Positions 35,898 to 44,470 of a DNA stretch of 64,000 nucleotides are shown here, in pieces. Made by a program: the position numbers and the translations under genes. The notes beneath the pieces were generated by a model, which had not been told where the DNA came from, ran no database searches, and worked only from the letters and a program-made list of their open reading frames with translations. The stretch covers positions 35,690 to 99,689 of the forward strand of contig CAVTCZ010000008.1 in assembly GCA_963733395.1 (NCBI GenBank), in the 5' to 3' direction. Position 1 is the first letter of the stretch. Every line of letters starts with the position of its first letter. This stretch comes from JADKAV01 sp963733395. Lineage in GTDB: Bacteria; Actinomycetota; Actinomycetes; S36-B12; UBA10799.

Positions 35898-36539
35898 ACT
35901 CCGGACAGGACAATGCAGACCCTGCTCAGTGCGCGACAAGTCCAGGACGTCCTGCACATCGACCGGTCCACGGTGTACCGCATGGCCGAAGACGGTCGAC
36001 TGCCGGCGATCCGGGTCGGCAAGCAGTGGCGCTTCCCGGCCGACGAGATCTACGGCCTCATCTCCGCCCACCCGCCGGTGGTCAACACCTCCCCGCTGGA
36101 TCCCACGGTGGCCGCCGCGATCGCGGACCTGGCCGGCGACCTGCTCGGCGTCATGATCCTGGTGACCGACATGGACGGCCACCCCATCACCCCGATCGCC
36201 AACCCGTGCACCTGGATGCAGGAACACTCCGGCGACCCGCACGTGCTGCAGACCTGTATCGCGGAGTGGCAGGAACTCGCCGACGAACACACCTTCGAGC
36301 CCGCCTTCCAGCCCGGGGAGTTCGGTTTCGAATGCGCCCGCGCGTTCGTGCGCTCCGGCCGGGAACTGGTCGCCATGGTGCTCGCCGGCGGCGTCAGCCC
36401 GGATGGCCACCCGCAGCCCGGCTTCTACGACCTCGGCCCCGACGACCGCAGCAGGGTGCTGGACGCCCTGCCCCGGGTCGCGGCCGCCCTGTCCCGAACC
36501 GCGTCGGCACCCGGCGCACCGAAAGAGGAGAAAAGATGA
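35883..36539 (+). CDS. HTH (excisionase/MerR-like)-PocR domain regulator
   Basis: 218 residues. N-terminal winged-helix of the excisionase type: LLSARQVQDVLHIDRSTVYR, MAEDGRLPAIRVGKQWRFPA. The rest is a PocR sensory domain (LAGDLLGVMILVTDMDGHPI, NPCTWMQEHSGDPHVLQTCI, GFECARAFVRSGRELVAMVL) with three cysteines at conserved spots that could sense redox or bind a ligand. ATGs at 35871, 35892 and 35913 are alternatives. Its stop overlaps the flavoprotein gene (ATGA), making a regulator the first gene of the operon it probably controls. Confidence 0.82.
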   Translation: MQSMQTPDRTMQTLLSARQVQDVLHIDRSTVYRMAEDGRLPAIRVGKQWRFPADEIYGLISAHPPVVNTSPLDPTVAAAIADLAGDLLGVMILVTDMDGHPITPIANPCTWMQEHSGDPHVLQTCIAEWQELADEHTFEPAFQPGEFGFECARAFVRSGRELVAMVLAGGVSPDGHPQPGFYDLGPDDRSRVLDALPRVAAALSRTASAPGAPKEEKR

Positions 36540-37771
36540 AGAGGCTAGTGATCCTCGGCGCCGGCACCGCCGGAACCATGGCCGCGAACAAGTTGCGCCC
36601 GCAGTTGCCGCGCGACGAGTGGTCGATCACCGTGGTCGACCAACATGAAACGCACTACTACCAGCCCGGGTACCTGTTCATCCCGTTCGGCATCTACCGC
36701 CCAGACGAGGTGACCAAACCCACCAAGCGCTTCATCCCCTCGGGCGTCGACCTGGTCACCGGCGAGATCGACAAGGTCGTTCCGGACGAGAACAGGGTGC
36801 TCCTGGCCGACGGCAGGGAGTTCCCGTACGACTACCTCATCATCGCCACCGGTACCACCCCGCGCCCGGAGGAGACCCCGGGGATGAGCGACGACCTCGG
36901 CGGCTCGGTGCACGAGTTCTACACCTTCGAAGGCGCCACCAAGCTCGCCGAGAAACTGCGCACCTGGGAGGGCGGCAAACTCGTCGTGCACGTCACGGAG
37001 ATGCCCATCAAGTGCCCCGTCGCCCCGCTGGAGTTCACCTTCCTGGCCGATGCGTTCTTCGATGAGCAAGGGTTGCGGGACGCCGTCGACATCACCTATG
37101 TCACACCGCTGGAAGGGGCCTTCACCAAACCTGTGTCGTCGAAGTACCTCGGCGACATGCTCGACAAGCGCAAGGTGCACCTGGAACCGGACTTCATGGT
37201 CGAATCCATCGACGCCGAGGCCAAGAAGTTGGTCTCCTTCGACGAGCGGGAGATCCCCTACGACCTGTTGGTGACCATCCCGGTGAACATGGGTGCCGAC
37301 TACATCGCCCGGTCCGGACTCGGCGACGACCTCAACTACGTTCCCGTCGACCAGTACACCCTGCTGTCCAAGGCGCACGACAACATCTTCGCGGTCGGGG
37401 ACGCCTCCGACATCCCGGCATCCAAGGCAGGGTCGGTCGCCCACTTCGCGATGGACCTGTTCCCGGCGAACTTCCTGAACCACATCCAGGGCCTGAAGAT
37501 GACCGAGCTCTTCGACGGCCACGCCAACTGCTTCATCGAAACCGGGCACGGCAAGGGACTGTTGATCGACTTCAACTACGAGACACAGCCGCTGCCGGGC
37601 AAGTACCCGCTGCCGGGTGTCGGACCCTTCTCCCTGCTCAAGGAGACAGAGATCAATCACTGGGGCAAAGTGATGTTCCGCTGGATGTACTGGAACATCC
37701 TGCTGCCGGGCAAGGAGTTGCCGCTGCCGGCCCTGATGTCCATGGCGGGCAAGGACACGGAGGATCTGTGA
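36536..37771 (+). CDS. sulfide:quinone oxidoreductase-like FAD flavoprotein
   Basis: 411 residues. FAD-binding KRLVILGAGTAGTMAANKL, HYYQPGYLFIPFGIY as in SQR, ATGTTPRPEETPGM, MPIKCPVAPLEFTFLADAFF with cysteine 160 at the position of a catalytic SQR cysteine, FAVGDASDIPASKAGSVAHF, and a second cysteine in HANCFIETGHGKG (about residue 331). The C-terminal MFRWMYWNILLPGKELP is a membrane-contacting amphipathic tail. Expected to oxidise sulfide or a sulfane sulfur carrier and pass electrons to quinone. The usual third cysteine is not evident. Confidence 0.85.
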   Translation: MKRLVILGAGTAGTMAANKLRPQLPRDEWSITVVDQHETHYYQPGYLFIPFGIYRPDEVTKPTKRFIPSGVDLVTGEIDKVVPDENRVLLADGREFPYDYLIIATGTTPRPEETPGMSDDLGGSVHEFYTFEGATKLAEKLRTWEGGKLVVHVTEMPIKCPVAPLEFTFLADAFFDEQGLRDAVDITYVTPLEGAFTKPVSSKYLGDMLDKRKVHLEPDFMVESIDAEAKKLVSFDEREIPYDLLVTIPVNMGADYIARSGLGDDLNYVPVDQYTLLSKAHDNIFAVGDASDIPASKAGSVAHFAMDLFPANFLNHIQGLKMTELFDGHANCFIETGHGKGLLIDFNYETQPLPGKYPLPGVGPFSLLKETEINHWGKVMFRWMYWNILLPGKELPLPALMSMAGKDTEDL

Positions 37772-38475
37772 TGACCGCCGACCCCACGACCACCGATCTG
37801 GCCGAGCGCATCGACCGGATGAGCGAACAGATGGACTTCATCGCTGCCGAGTTGCTCGCCCAGCGACAGTCCCGCCAGATGTGGGCCGAACTGTCCGAGA
37901 CGCTCGTGCCCGTGACCCGGGGCGCCATGGATGTCGCCACCAGGGAACTGGATGACCTCAGCGATGAGTTCACCACCGAGGATCTGGCACGGTTCGCCCG
38001 CACCACCGCCCGCAACCTGCCACGCATCGAGGCCGCCATGGCCCAGCTCGACAGCCTGTCCGAGCTGCTGCACACGGTGAACTCGCTGAGCGGGGCCGGC
38101 CTGGGCAAGGTGACCGAGGTACTCGAGGTCGCCGACGAGAAGGGCTACTTCGCCTTCGCCCGGCAGGGCGGCATGATCGCCGACCGGGTGGTCACCGAGT
38201 TCACCGAGGAGGACGTCGCCGCACTCGGGGAGAACGTGGTGACCATCCTGACCGCGGTCAAGGAGATGACCCAGCCCGAGGTGATGGGCCTGGTCCAGCG
38301 CACCGCGCTGAGCGTCCAGGACGCCGAGGACACCCCCATGGAACCGCCGTCGATGTTCGCCCTGTTGAAGTCGATGCGCGATCCGCAAACCCGCCGCGGC
38401 CTGGCCAAGGTCATGGCAATGCTGCACACCGTCGGTGAGGAGCACCCGCCGACACCCACCGAAGGAAGGAAGTAG
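37771..38475 (+). CDS. DUF1641 family protein
   Basis: 234 residues, mostly helical and acidic, with the DUF1641 core: LSGAGLGKVTEVLEVADEKG, followed by an LLKSMRDPQTRRGLAKVMAML helix at the C-terminus. DUF1641 proteins accompany SQR-like flavoproteins and formate dehydrogenase-like modules; molecular role unknown. ATG overlaps the flavoprotein stop by one base (TGATG). Confidence 0.85.
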   Translation: MTADPTTTDLAERIDRMSEQMDFIAAELLAQRQSRQMWAELSETLVPVTRGAMDVATRELDDLSDEFTTEDLARFARTTARNLPRIEAAMAQLDSLSELLHTVNSLSGAGLGKVTEVLEVADEKGYFAFARQGGMIADRVVTEFTEEDVAALGENVVTILTAVKEMTQPEVMGLVQRTALSVQDAEDTPMEPPSMFALLKSMRDPQTRRGLAKVMAMLHTVGEEHPPTPTEGRK

Positions 38476-38477
38476 AA

Positions 38478-38792
38478 ATGCCCACCGCCACGATTGCGGG
38501 CCACGAGGTCCAGATCAACGACGAAGGGTTCCTCACCGAGTACGACCAGTGGAGTGAGGACATCGCCAAGGAACTCGCCGCCAACATCGGCGTCGAGATG
38601 ACCGACCGCCACTGGGAGGTCATCAAGTGGCTGCGCGAGGACTACAAGGAGAAGGGCGAGACCGCCACGACCCGCCGCGTGCAGACCGTCGGAGGATTCC
38701 CGACCAAGGAGCAGTTCCAGCTGTTCCCGAAGAAGCCGGCCAAGAAGATGGCCTATATCGCGGGCGTGCCCAAGCCGCACGGCTGCGTGTGA
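38478..38792 (+). CDS. TusE/DsrC family sulfur carrier
   Basis: 104 residues. Family features: DEGFLTEYDQWSEDIAKELA, WEVIKWLREDYKEKGETATT, and a C-terminal arm IAGVPKPHGCV with the conserved penultimate cysteine. The second DsrC cysteine, ten residues earlier, is alanine (KKMAYIAG), so this is the single-cysteine TusE-like form that carries persulfide, not the two-cysteine trisulfide form. GGAAGGAAG ribosome site just upstream. Confidence 0.9.
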   Translation: MPTATIAGHEVQINDEGFLTEYDQWSEDIAKELAANIGVEMTDRHWEVIKWLREDYKEKGETATTRRVQTVGGFPTKEQFQLFPKKPAKKMAYIAGVPKPHGCV

Positions 38793-38804
38793 GGAGCGAT
38801 CACC

Positions 38805-39327
38805 ATGGCTGACGCAATCATCCCGAACTTCGGCGACGACGAGGAAACCGATCGCAAGTTGGCGATCATCTGCTCCAAGGGCAATCTGGACATGGCCTAC
38901 CCGGCCCTGATCGTGGGCAACGCCGCCCTTGGTGAGGGTGTCGAGACCCACCTGTTCTTCACGTTCTGGGGTTTCGACATGATCATCAAGTCCCGCATGA
39001 ACGACCTGCAGTTCTCGCCGGTCGGGCAATACGGCCATGCATCTGCCCGGCCGCGACACGAAGATGCCCCAGGCCTTGTTGCCCATGCCGGGGGTGACGG
39101 GGATGGCGACGAAGATGCTCAAGCAGCAGATCGCCGACCTGGGCGTCCCGGAGGTCCCGGACTTCCTGGACCAGATCGTCGCCGCCGGCGGCCACCTGTG
39201 GGCGTGCCGGATGTCCGCGGACATGAACAAGGTGACCGAGACCGATCTGCGCGACGACGTCGAGGGGATCATCAATGCCAGCGAGTTCATCGAGTTGTGC
39301 GAGGGAGCGCAACTGATGTTCGTCTGA
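38805..39327 (+). CDS. DsrE/DsrF-like sulfur-transfer protein (one frameshift)
   Basis: About 173 residues. N-terminal KLAIICSKGNLDMAYPALIV, FFTFWGFDMI, then, after removing one extra C at about 39027, FSPVGNTAMHLPGRD, MPQALLPMPG and GGHLWACRMSADMNK with the conserved sulfur-carrying cysteine. It is a DsrE3/peroxiredoxin-like sulfurtransferase expected to hand persulfide to or from the TusE/DsrC partner. Last gene of the operon; a hairpin terminator follows. Confidence 0.87.
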
Positions 39328-39335
39328 ACACCCGT

Positions 39336-39366
39336 GAACCGGCGTCCTCGAGGGGGGCGCCGGTTC
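39336..39366 (+). terminator. terminator of the sulfur-relay operon
   Basis: GAACCGGCG and CGCCGGTTC form a perfect 9-bp stem starting nine bases after the DsrE stop. Confidence 0.7.
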
Positions 39367-39369
39367 GCC

Positions 39370-39424
39370 TTTGTCATGAAGGTGCGCGGTTGACCGGCCT
39401 GGCACCCCGCACCTTCATGACAAA
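39370..39424. repeat. AAGGTG-core palindrome, perfect 17-bp arms
   Basis: TTTGTCATGAAGGTGCG (39370-39386) and its exact inverse (39408-39424) flank a 21-base loop. The left arm is identical to that of the copy at 5821. It directly follows the operon terminator and precedes a small lipoprotein gene on the same strand. Confidence 0.85.
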
Positions 39425-39519
39425 CCGCACGGGACCCACAGCATCTTCGTCACAAAGACCCGGCCGGCTCGGCACCACAATCCGCGCGGATCCCCGCCGG
39501 CGCCCTCTACTGTGCAGTC

Positions 39520-39825
39520 ATGCGGATGATCGTGGTCCTGGTCGCAGCCGTGGCGCTGGCCGGCTGCAGCAGTACCCAGAGCGAGCCGCGGCAGACCGCC
39601 ACCGCCAGCACGATCGCCCAGGACCAGGTGGACCAGTTCTGCAAGGACGTCGCCGACGCCCTCACCCGCGACGGCCAAGCGGACCCGGAGGATTCCGGGG
39701 AACGACTGCAGGAACTCAAGGAGATCGCTGACGAACTCGGCCTGAGCACGCGCGACGACATGAGTGTGGCGCGGGCGCTGAAGACCTGCGAGGACGAACT
39801 GCAGGCGGCGCTCGACGCGCAGTGA
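39520..39825 (+). CDS. small lipoprotein, unknown function
   Basis: 101 residues. Signal MRMIVVLVAAVALAGC with lipobox ALAGC, then a Thr/Ala linker and a short acidic helical domain with two further cysteines (DQFCKDVAD and LKTCEDELQ) that could form a disulfide. ATG with TACTGT six bases upstream (leaderless type). Confidence 0.8.
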   Translation: MRMIVVLVAAVALAGCSSTQSEPRQTATASTIAQDQVDQFCKDVADALTRDGQADPEDSGERLQELKEIADELGLSTRDDMSVARALKTCEDELQAALDAQ

Positions 39826-40165
39826 CCCCGACGCGCAGCGACCCCAGCACCACAGGCGCGGATAGCCCGCCGGAGCGTGAGACTGCCCGACTCTGAACCA
39901 GGAATATCCCGCTGCGGGTGATTTGCGCCATCGCCCCGCCCCCACGATCCGGCACCCACAAGGCCCCGGCGCCCAGTTCTCAGGGGACCCACGTGTCGCA
40001 GGTCACCCCGTCCCGGCCTCGCACCCGGACCGACGTGGGCGTACTCTGGAGGAGTTCGGCTGGGCAATCAGGCCCGGCCATGGTGCTTTCACCCGCGCAG
40101 GGTGGGCTGTCTATCCCGGTGAATCCGATTGGGCCTCTCGCACCCACAACACCGATTGGACACTC
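39826..40165 (+). other. 340-base gap upstream of the DEAD-box helicase gene
   Basis: No convincing gene. A candidate -10, TACTCT, lies at 40042-40047, which would give an untranslated leader of about 115 bases carrying two CGATTGG/CGATTGG-like repeats just before the start codon. Long leaders are common on cold-inducible helicase mRNAs, but no named RNA motif was recognised. Confidence 0.4.
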
Positions 40166-41453
40166 ATGTCTTCGACATTCGCCGAACTCGGCGTGCCTCG
40201 CGCCTACTGCGACGCACTCGCCAAGCAGGGCATCACCGAACCCTTCCCCATCCAGACCAGTACGTTGCCGGACTCCATCGCCGGACATGACGTACTCGGC
40301 CGCGGCCGCACCGGCAGTGGCAAGACCATCGCCTTCAGCCTGCCCGTGGCCATCCGCCTCAGCGGTCGCCAGAGCAAGCCCGGCGCCCCCCGCGCCATGA
40401 TCATCGTCCCCACCCGGGAGCTGGCCAGTCAGGTCGACCGAGACCATGCGGCCGCTGGCACAAGCCGGTGGCCTGAGCGTGGCCACCGTCGTGGGCGGCG
40501 TGCCGCAGAACCCGCAGGTGCGGGCGCTGCGCCGCGGTTGCGACATCCTGGTCGCGACCCCGGGCCGACTCGAGGACCTGATCCAGCAACGGCACTGCCG
40601 CCTCGACGAGGTCGAGGTGTCGGTGCTGGACGAGGCCGACCACCTCGCCGACCTCGGCTTCCTGCCGGCGTCCAAGCGCCTGCTCGACCAGACCCCCAGG
40701 GGCGGCCAGCGACTGCTGTTCTCCGCGACCCTCGACGGCGCCGTCGGCGTGCTGGTGCGCAAGTACCTGGTCAACCCGGTGACCCACCACGTGGATGCGG
40801 CGTCGGCACCGGTGCCGGAGATGAGCCACCACATGCTGACCGTCAGTGAGACCGACAAGGCCGCGGTCGTGCGGGAACTCGTCTCCGGGTACCAGCGCAC
40901 GCTGGCGTTCACCCGCACCAAGCACGCGGCACAGAAGCTCGCACGGCAACTGTCGGCGTCGGGGATCCCCGCCGTCGACCTGCACGGCAACCTGTCGCAG
41001 AACGCCCGCAAGCGCAACCTCGCCGCGTTCAGCGACGGCACCGCCCGGGTGCTCATCGCCACCGACATCGCCGCCCGCGGCATCCATGTCGACGGCATCG
41101 AACTGGTCATCCACATCGACCCGCCGGCCGAGCACAAGACCTACCTGCACCGCTGCGGCCGGACCGCCCGCGCCGGCGCCGAGGGCAAGGCCGTCTCGGT
41201 GGTCACCCACGCGCAACGGCGCAAGGCCCAGCAGATGATGCGGATGGCCGACGTCACGGCCGCCGCCCACCAGGTGGCGCCCGGGCACACGGCGATCACC
41301 GACCTGGTCGGACCGCAGGCGCCCAAGGTGGAGCGCCCCCGCGAGCCGAAGCCCGTGCGCCCCGACACCGGCGCCCCCCGGGGTGGCGGACCCCGCCGTG
41401 GCAACGGCCGGCCCAACGGCCGCCGCCGTACCGGTCAGCGGCACGCAGCCTGA
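40166..41453 (+). CDS. DEAD-box RNA helicase, RhlE-like (one frameshift)
   Basis: About 428 residues. Q motif PFPIQTSTLPDSIAG, Walker A GRGRTGSGKTIAF, PTRELASQ, ATPGRLEDLI, Walker B VSVLDEADHLADLGF, SATLDGAVG, then the C-terminal motifs ALAFTRTK-like region, ATDIAARGIHVDGIELV and HRCGRTARAGAEGKA. The Arg/Gly/Pro-rich tail is typical of RhlE-type helicases. One extra G near 40441 (reading QVDR-TMRPLAQAGG). Remodels RNA, commonly in the cold or in ribosome assembly. Confidence 0.9.
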
Positions 41454-41458
41454 CACGA

Positions 41459-41494
41459 CGAACCCCGCCGGCCAGCAGTGGTCGGCGGGGTTCG
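41459..41494. terminator. bidirectional terminator between helicase and sodN
   Basis: CGAACCCCGCCG and its exact inverse CGGCGGGGTTCG form a 12-bp stem between two convergent genes. Confidence 0.8.
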
Positions 41495-41505
41495 CTGCGC
41501 AAGGG

Positions 41506-41928
41506 TCAGGCAGGCGGGTACACGCCCATCTGCTTGGCCTTGTCGGTCTGCCAGAAGATGTCGGCGATCTCGTCGATGTAGGCGACGAGTTGCTCACCGA
41601 CGGCCGGGTCCATCGACTTCTTGGCCTCGCCGGCCTGATGGATGGCCTTCCAGAACAGTTCGTGCAGTTGCGGGAACGCCGCGAAGTGATCCGGCGCGAA
41701 GAAGTCGGCCCACAGCACCATCAGGTGGTGTTTGGCCTCCTCGGCCCGCTGCTCCTTGATCAGGATCGCCCGGGCGCGGAACACCTCGTCGTCGGACTCG
41801 TGGTACTTCTTGGCGGTCTTGACGACGGACAGCGCCTCGATCTTGGCCTGCGCCGGGTCGTAGACCCCGCAGTACAGGTCGCAGTGCGCGTGGGCGGTGG
41901 TGGCGGATGCGAACAACCTACCGAGCAT
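41506..41928 (-). CDS. sodN: nickel superoxide dismutase precursor
   Basis: 140 residues. A 14-residue leader MLGRLFASATTAHA precedes the nickel hook HCDLYCGVYDPAQAKIEA; the body (AKKYHESDDEVFRARAIL, HHLMVLWADFF, HELFWKAIHQAG) is the NiSOD four-helix protein. The hook ligands His1, Cys2 and Cys6 are present, but residue 5 of the mature enzyme is tyrosine where the described hook motif HCxxPCGxY has proline. ATG 41928 follows AAGGAG by six bases. It is divergent from sodX, the protease that removes the leader. Dismutates superoxide in the cytoplasm. Confidence 0.93.
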   Translation of the reverse strand: MLGRLFASATTAHAHCDLYCGVYDPAQAKIEALSVVKTAKKYHESDDEVFRARAILIKEQRAEEAKHHLMVLWADFFAPDHFAAFPQLHELFWKAIHQAGEAKKSMDPAVGEQLVAYIDEIADIFWQTDKAKQMGVYPPA

Positions 41929-41974
41929 GGGCAACTCCTTCTTCGTGGATACGGTTCGACCCTACAATCATGCG
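41929..41974. promoter_or_regulatory. 46-base divergent promoter region of sodN and sodX
   Basis: TACAAT (41963-41968) is six bases before the sodX GTG, a leaderless arrangement. On the minus strand TAGGGT (41964-41959) overlaps it and can serve sodN, whose AAGGAG ribosome site is at 41940-41935. No Nur-type operator could be identified with confidence. Confidence 0.5.
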
Positions 41975-42286
41975 GTGCCCCCCGAAAGAGGGAAGTCCCT
42001 GCGCCGGTTCCTCGTAGCCGACCGTTCGATGGAACCCACCCTGGTCGAAGGCCAGGGTCTGGTGGCCACCGCGTGCGGCCGGGCGAAGGCCGGACAGGTG
42101 CGTTGTTTCGAACACCCGGATCGCGCCGGCTTCTGGCTCGTGAAGCGCGTGGCCGAGGTGTTCCCCGACGGCTCGATGACCGTGACCTCCGACAATCCCG
42201 CAGGCGTCGACTCCCGGGTGTTCGGGGCGGTCCCGGTCGCCGGGTCCTACCGCGTGCTGCTGGCCATCCCGCGGCGCTTCATGTGA
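41975..42286 (+). CDS. sodX: nickel-type superoxide dismutase maturation protease
   Basis: 103 residues, S24/S26 signal-peptidase-like fold: VADRSMEPTLVEGQ holds the nucleophile serine, and FWLVKRVAEVFPDG the lysine; SDNPAGVDSRVFGAVP is the conserved third box. The adjacent NiSOD needs its 14-residue leader cut off to expose the N-terminal histidine that binds nickel. No membrane anchor. GTG start chosen from spacing to TACAAT. Confidence 0.88.
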   Translation: MPPERGKSLRRFLVADRSMEPTLVEGQGLVATACGRAKAGQVRCFEHPDRAGFWLVKRVAEVFPDGSMTVTSDNPAGVDSRVFGAVPVAGSYRVLLAIPRRFM

Positions 42287-42349
42287 CCGCGCCCGGTCGA
42301 GCAGACGTGCACGACGGGCAGGTCCACGTACCGACCGTACGATGAGACC

Positions 42350-42737
42350 GTGATCATCGACGACCTGGCAGCCGGCAAGTACATCAGTCTGGCAACCTTC
42401 AAACGCGACGGCACCCGCGTGGCGACTCCCGTCTGGGTGACCCGGGAAGGTGACCACTTGTACGTGATCACCGAGGCCGACGCCGGCAAGGCCAAGCGGC
42501 TGCGCAACTCCCCGCGCGCGGAGGTGGCAGCCTGTGACATGCGCGGCAACGTCACCGGCGAGGTGCATGAGGCCACAGCGACGCTGCTCGACGAGGCAGG
42601 GCACGCAGGAGGTCGCCGCCCGCGTCAACGCCAAGTACGGGCTGATGGCCAAACTCTTCGGGCTGCGCGGCAAGGTCGCCGGGATGCTGGGCCGCCCCGC
42701 CGAGCAGGTGGGCATCGAGATCACGGTCTCGCAGTAG
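42350..42737 (+). CDS. PPOX-class F420-dependent-type protein (one frameshift)
   Basis: About 128 residues. LAAGKYISLATFKRDGTRVA, TPVWVTREGDHLYVITEADA, KAKRLRNSPRAEVAACDMRG: the pattern of the small F420/flavin split-barrel enzymes common in actinobacteria (PPOX F420 family). One extra base near 42595 before EVAARVNAKYGLMAKLFG. GTG with TACGAT six bases upstream. Likely an F420-linked reductase or oxidase of unknown substrate. Confidence 0.82.
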
Positions 42738-42832
42738 GCGGCGGGACGCCGGGGATCAGCGGCACTGTCCGGACCCGCCGCGTTGGCCCGAAGCCAACTC
42801 CGACCCCGCCGCGCCCAGGATGGCCAACCCGT

Positions 42833-43864
42833 TCAGCCGGGTGCAACCGCCCCGTCGCAGTACCCCGCCAGGGCATCCAGCACGCTGGCCCATGCCGCCG
42901 TGAAGTACTCGCGGTTGGCGTCCCACTGCGGCCCCGACCCGTGCCCCCAGTGCGCCAGCCGCACCCGGGTGCCGGCCGCCACCGGCGTGAGCGACAGCAC
43001 CACCCACGTGTGCTGGCCGCGGGTCTCGAAGCCCGGCGGCGAGTTCCAGCTGAACACCACCAGCCGGTCGGGCTCCAGCGCGAGGATCCGGCAGCCCTCG
43101 CCGCCACGCACACCGTCCGGGGCCTCGGCCAGGAACGCGAACTCGTACGGCCCACCCACCCGGGGCTCGATCCTCGCCGTCACGCCGAGGAACTCACCCA
43201 CGCCCTCCGCGGTCGTCCAGAGCCGGTACACGCGGTCCGGCGGGCAGGCGACGTCGCGCTCGACGACCACCGGCTCCACACCCCCGGCCGGGTCCCCGTA
43301 GTAGTCCCACGCGTAGTCCATCTGCCGCGCCACCAACCGCGCGAGTGCCGAGTCGACGAAGCGGGCCACGAGGTGCAGGCCCAGGTCGATGCCACACGCG
43401 ATCCCGCCGCCGGTCACCACCGTCCCCGCATCGACGACCCGGGCGCGGGTGCCGCCGGGGAGCGCGAGGCCGGCGATGTCCTCCCAATGCGTGGTCCAGC
43501 GATCCGGCAACTTCCCGGCCGCTGCCAGCAGGAACGCGCCGGTGCAGACGCTGGCCACGACCTCGCGACCCTGCGCAGCACCGGCCACCAGGGCGATCAA
43601 CTCCGCGTCCCCGGTGGCGGCATCGACGTCGATGGTTCCGGGCACGATCAGGATGCCGTCGGTGCGCGCCCGGCCGGTGGGCGCCACCGCCACCCCGCCG
43701 TAACTGGTCACCGGCTCGCCGTCCGGGCTGAAGGCCACGGGCGCGAACCCCGCCTGCCCGCCCTGCCGCTCGAGCAGTCGGTTGGCTGTCAGGAAGACCT
43801 CCCACGGCCCGCCGAAGTCCATCAGATCCATGCCCTCGAAGAGCAGGAAGTCGACGTTGATCAC
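42833..43864 (-). CDS. DJ-1/PfpI-SRPBCC fusion protein
   Basis: 343 residues. Residues 1-190 are a DJ-1/PfpI (GATase1-like) domain with the nucleophile elbow VVASVCTGAFLLAAAG and FLLFEGMDLMDFGGPWEVFL, in the AraC-regulator/isonitrile hydratase-like branch. Residues about 205-343 are an AHSA1/SRPBCC domain (ERDVACPPDRVYRLWTTAEG, VVFSWNSPPGFETRGQHTWV, LAHWGHG). The junction is continuous without a frame change. GTG start overlaps the SGNH stop (GTGA). A hydrophobic-ligand pocket fused to a cysteine hydrolase is unusual; reaction unknown. Confidence 0.82.
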   Translation of the reverse strand: MINVDFLLFEGMDLMDFGGPWEVFLTANRLLERQGGQAGFAPVAFSPDGEPVTSYGGVAVAPTGRARTDGILIVPGTIDVDAATGDAELIALVAGAAQGREVVASVCTGAFLLAAAGKLPDRWTTHWEDIAGLALPGGTRARVVDAGTVVTGGGIACGIDLGLHLVARFVDSALARLVARQMDYAWDYYGDPAGGVEPVVVERDVACPPDRVYRLWTTAEGVGEFLGVTARIEPRVGGPYEFAFLAEAPDGVRGGEGCRILALEPDRLVVFSWNSPPGFETRGQHTWVVLSLTPVAAGTRVRLAHWGHGSGPQWDANREYFTAAWASVLDALAGYCDGAVAPG

Positions 43865-44467
43865 AGAATCTGCCCGACCTGTTCGGCCAGCGCCACGCCC
43901 AGCGCCACCTGTCCGGCCGGATCGAGGTGGATCCCGTCGACCGGGGACGGCTGCACCACGTCCCCTGCGGCGAAGAACGCGGTGCCGGTCTGCTCGCAGA
44001 TCGTCCGGTAGTGGCCTTCGAGAGCCCGCGACTCGCGCCTCCCGTCCCTCGAAGAAGACCCCCATGAACCCCTTGGGCTCGACGATCGGCGGCGGCGCGA
44101 CCACCAGGCACGCAGGCGGCCCGTCGCTGCGGTTGACGAGGTCGATCAGCGTCCACAACCCGGAGGCGGAGTGCCGCGCCGACAACTCCAGCGGCGCCTG
44201 CAGGTCGTTGGTGCCCAGCATCAGGATCACCAGGTCCACCGGTGCGTGCGATTCGAGGATGGCCGGCAGCATGGCCCGGCCGCTGCGGGCGTCGGCGTAC
44301 GGCGAGTCGAAGACCGTGGTGCGGCCCGGCAGCGCCTCGGTGATGACTGTGTGGCCGGTGCGGCGGGCCAACTCGTCGGGCCACCGGGAGTCCGGCGGGA
44401 ACCGGCCACCGGTCGCGGGATCGAACCCGTAGGTCAGCGAGTCACCGAAGCACAGGATGACGGCCAT
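43861..44467 (-). CDS. SGNH/GDSL-type esterase (one frameshift)
   Basis: About 201 residues. Block I ILCFGDSLTYGFDP with the serine, block II glycine in LPGRTTVFDSPYAD, block III ILMLGTNDLQAP, block V VDGIHLDPAGQ with Asp and His. Matches the arylesterase/TesA-like branch. One extra base near 44035-44045 (reading EGREA-ESRALEGHYRTICE). Starts three bases after the SDR gene ends; overlaps the downstream fusion gene by four bases. Confidence 0.85.
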
Positions 44468-44470
44468 GGA

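Noticed and set aside
39826..40165. Riboswitch or cold-shock thermosensor before the DEAD-box gene
   Set aside because: No conserved aptamer or expression-platform features were recognised; only a plausible long leader can be claimed.
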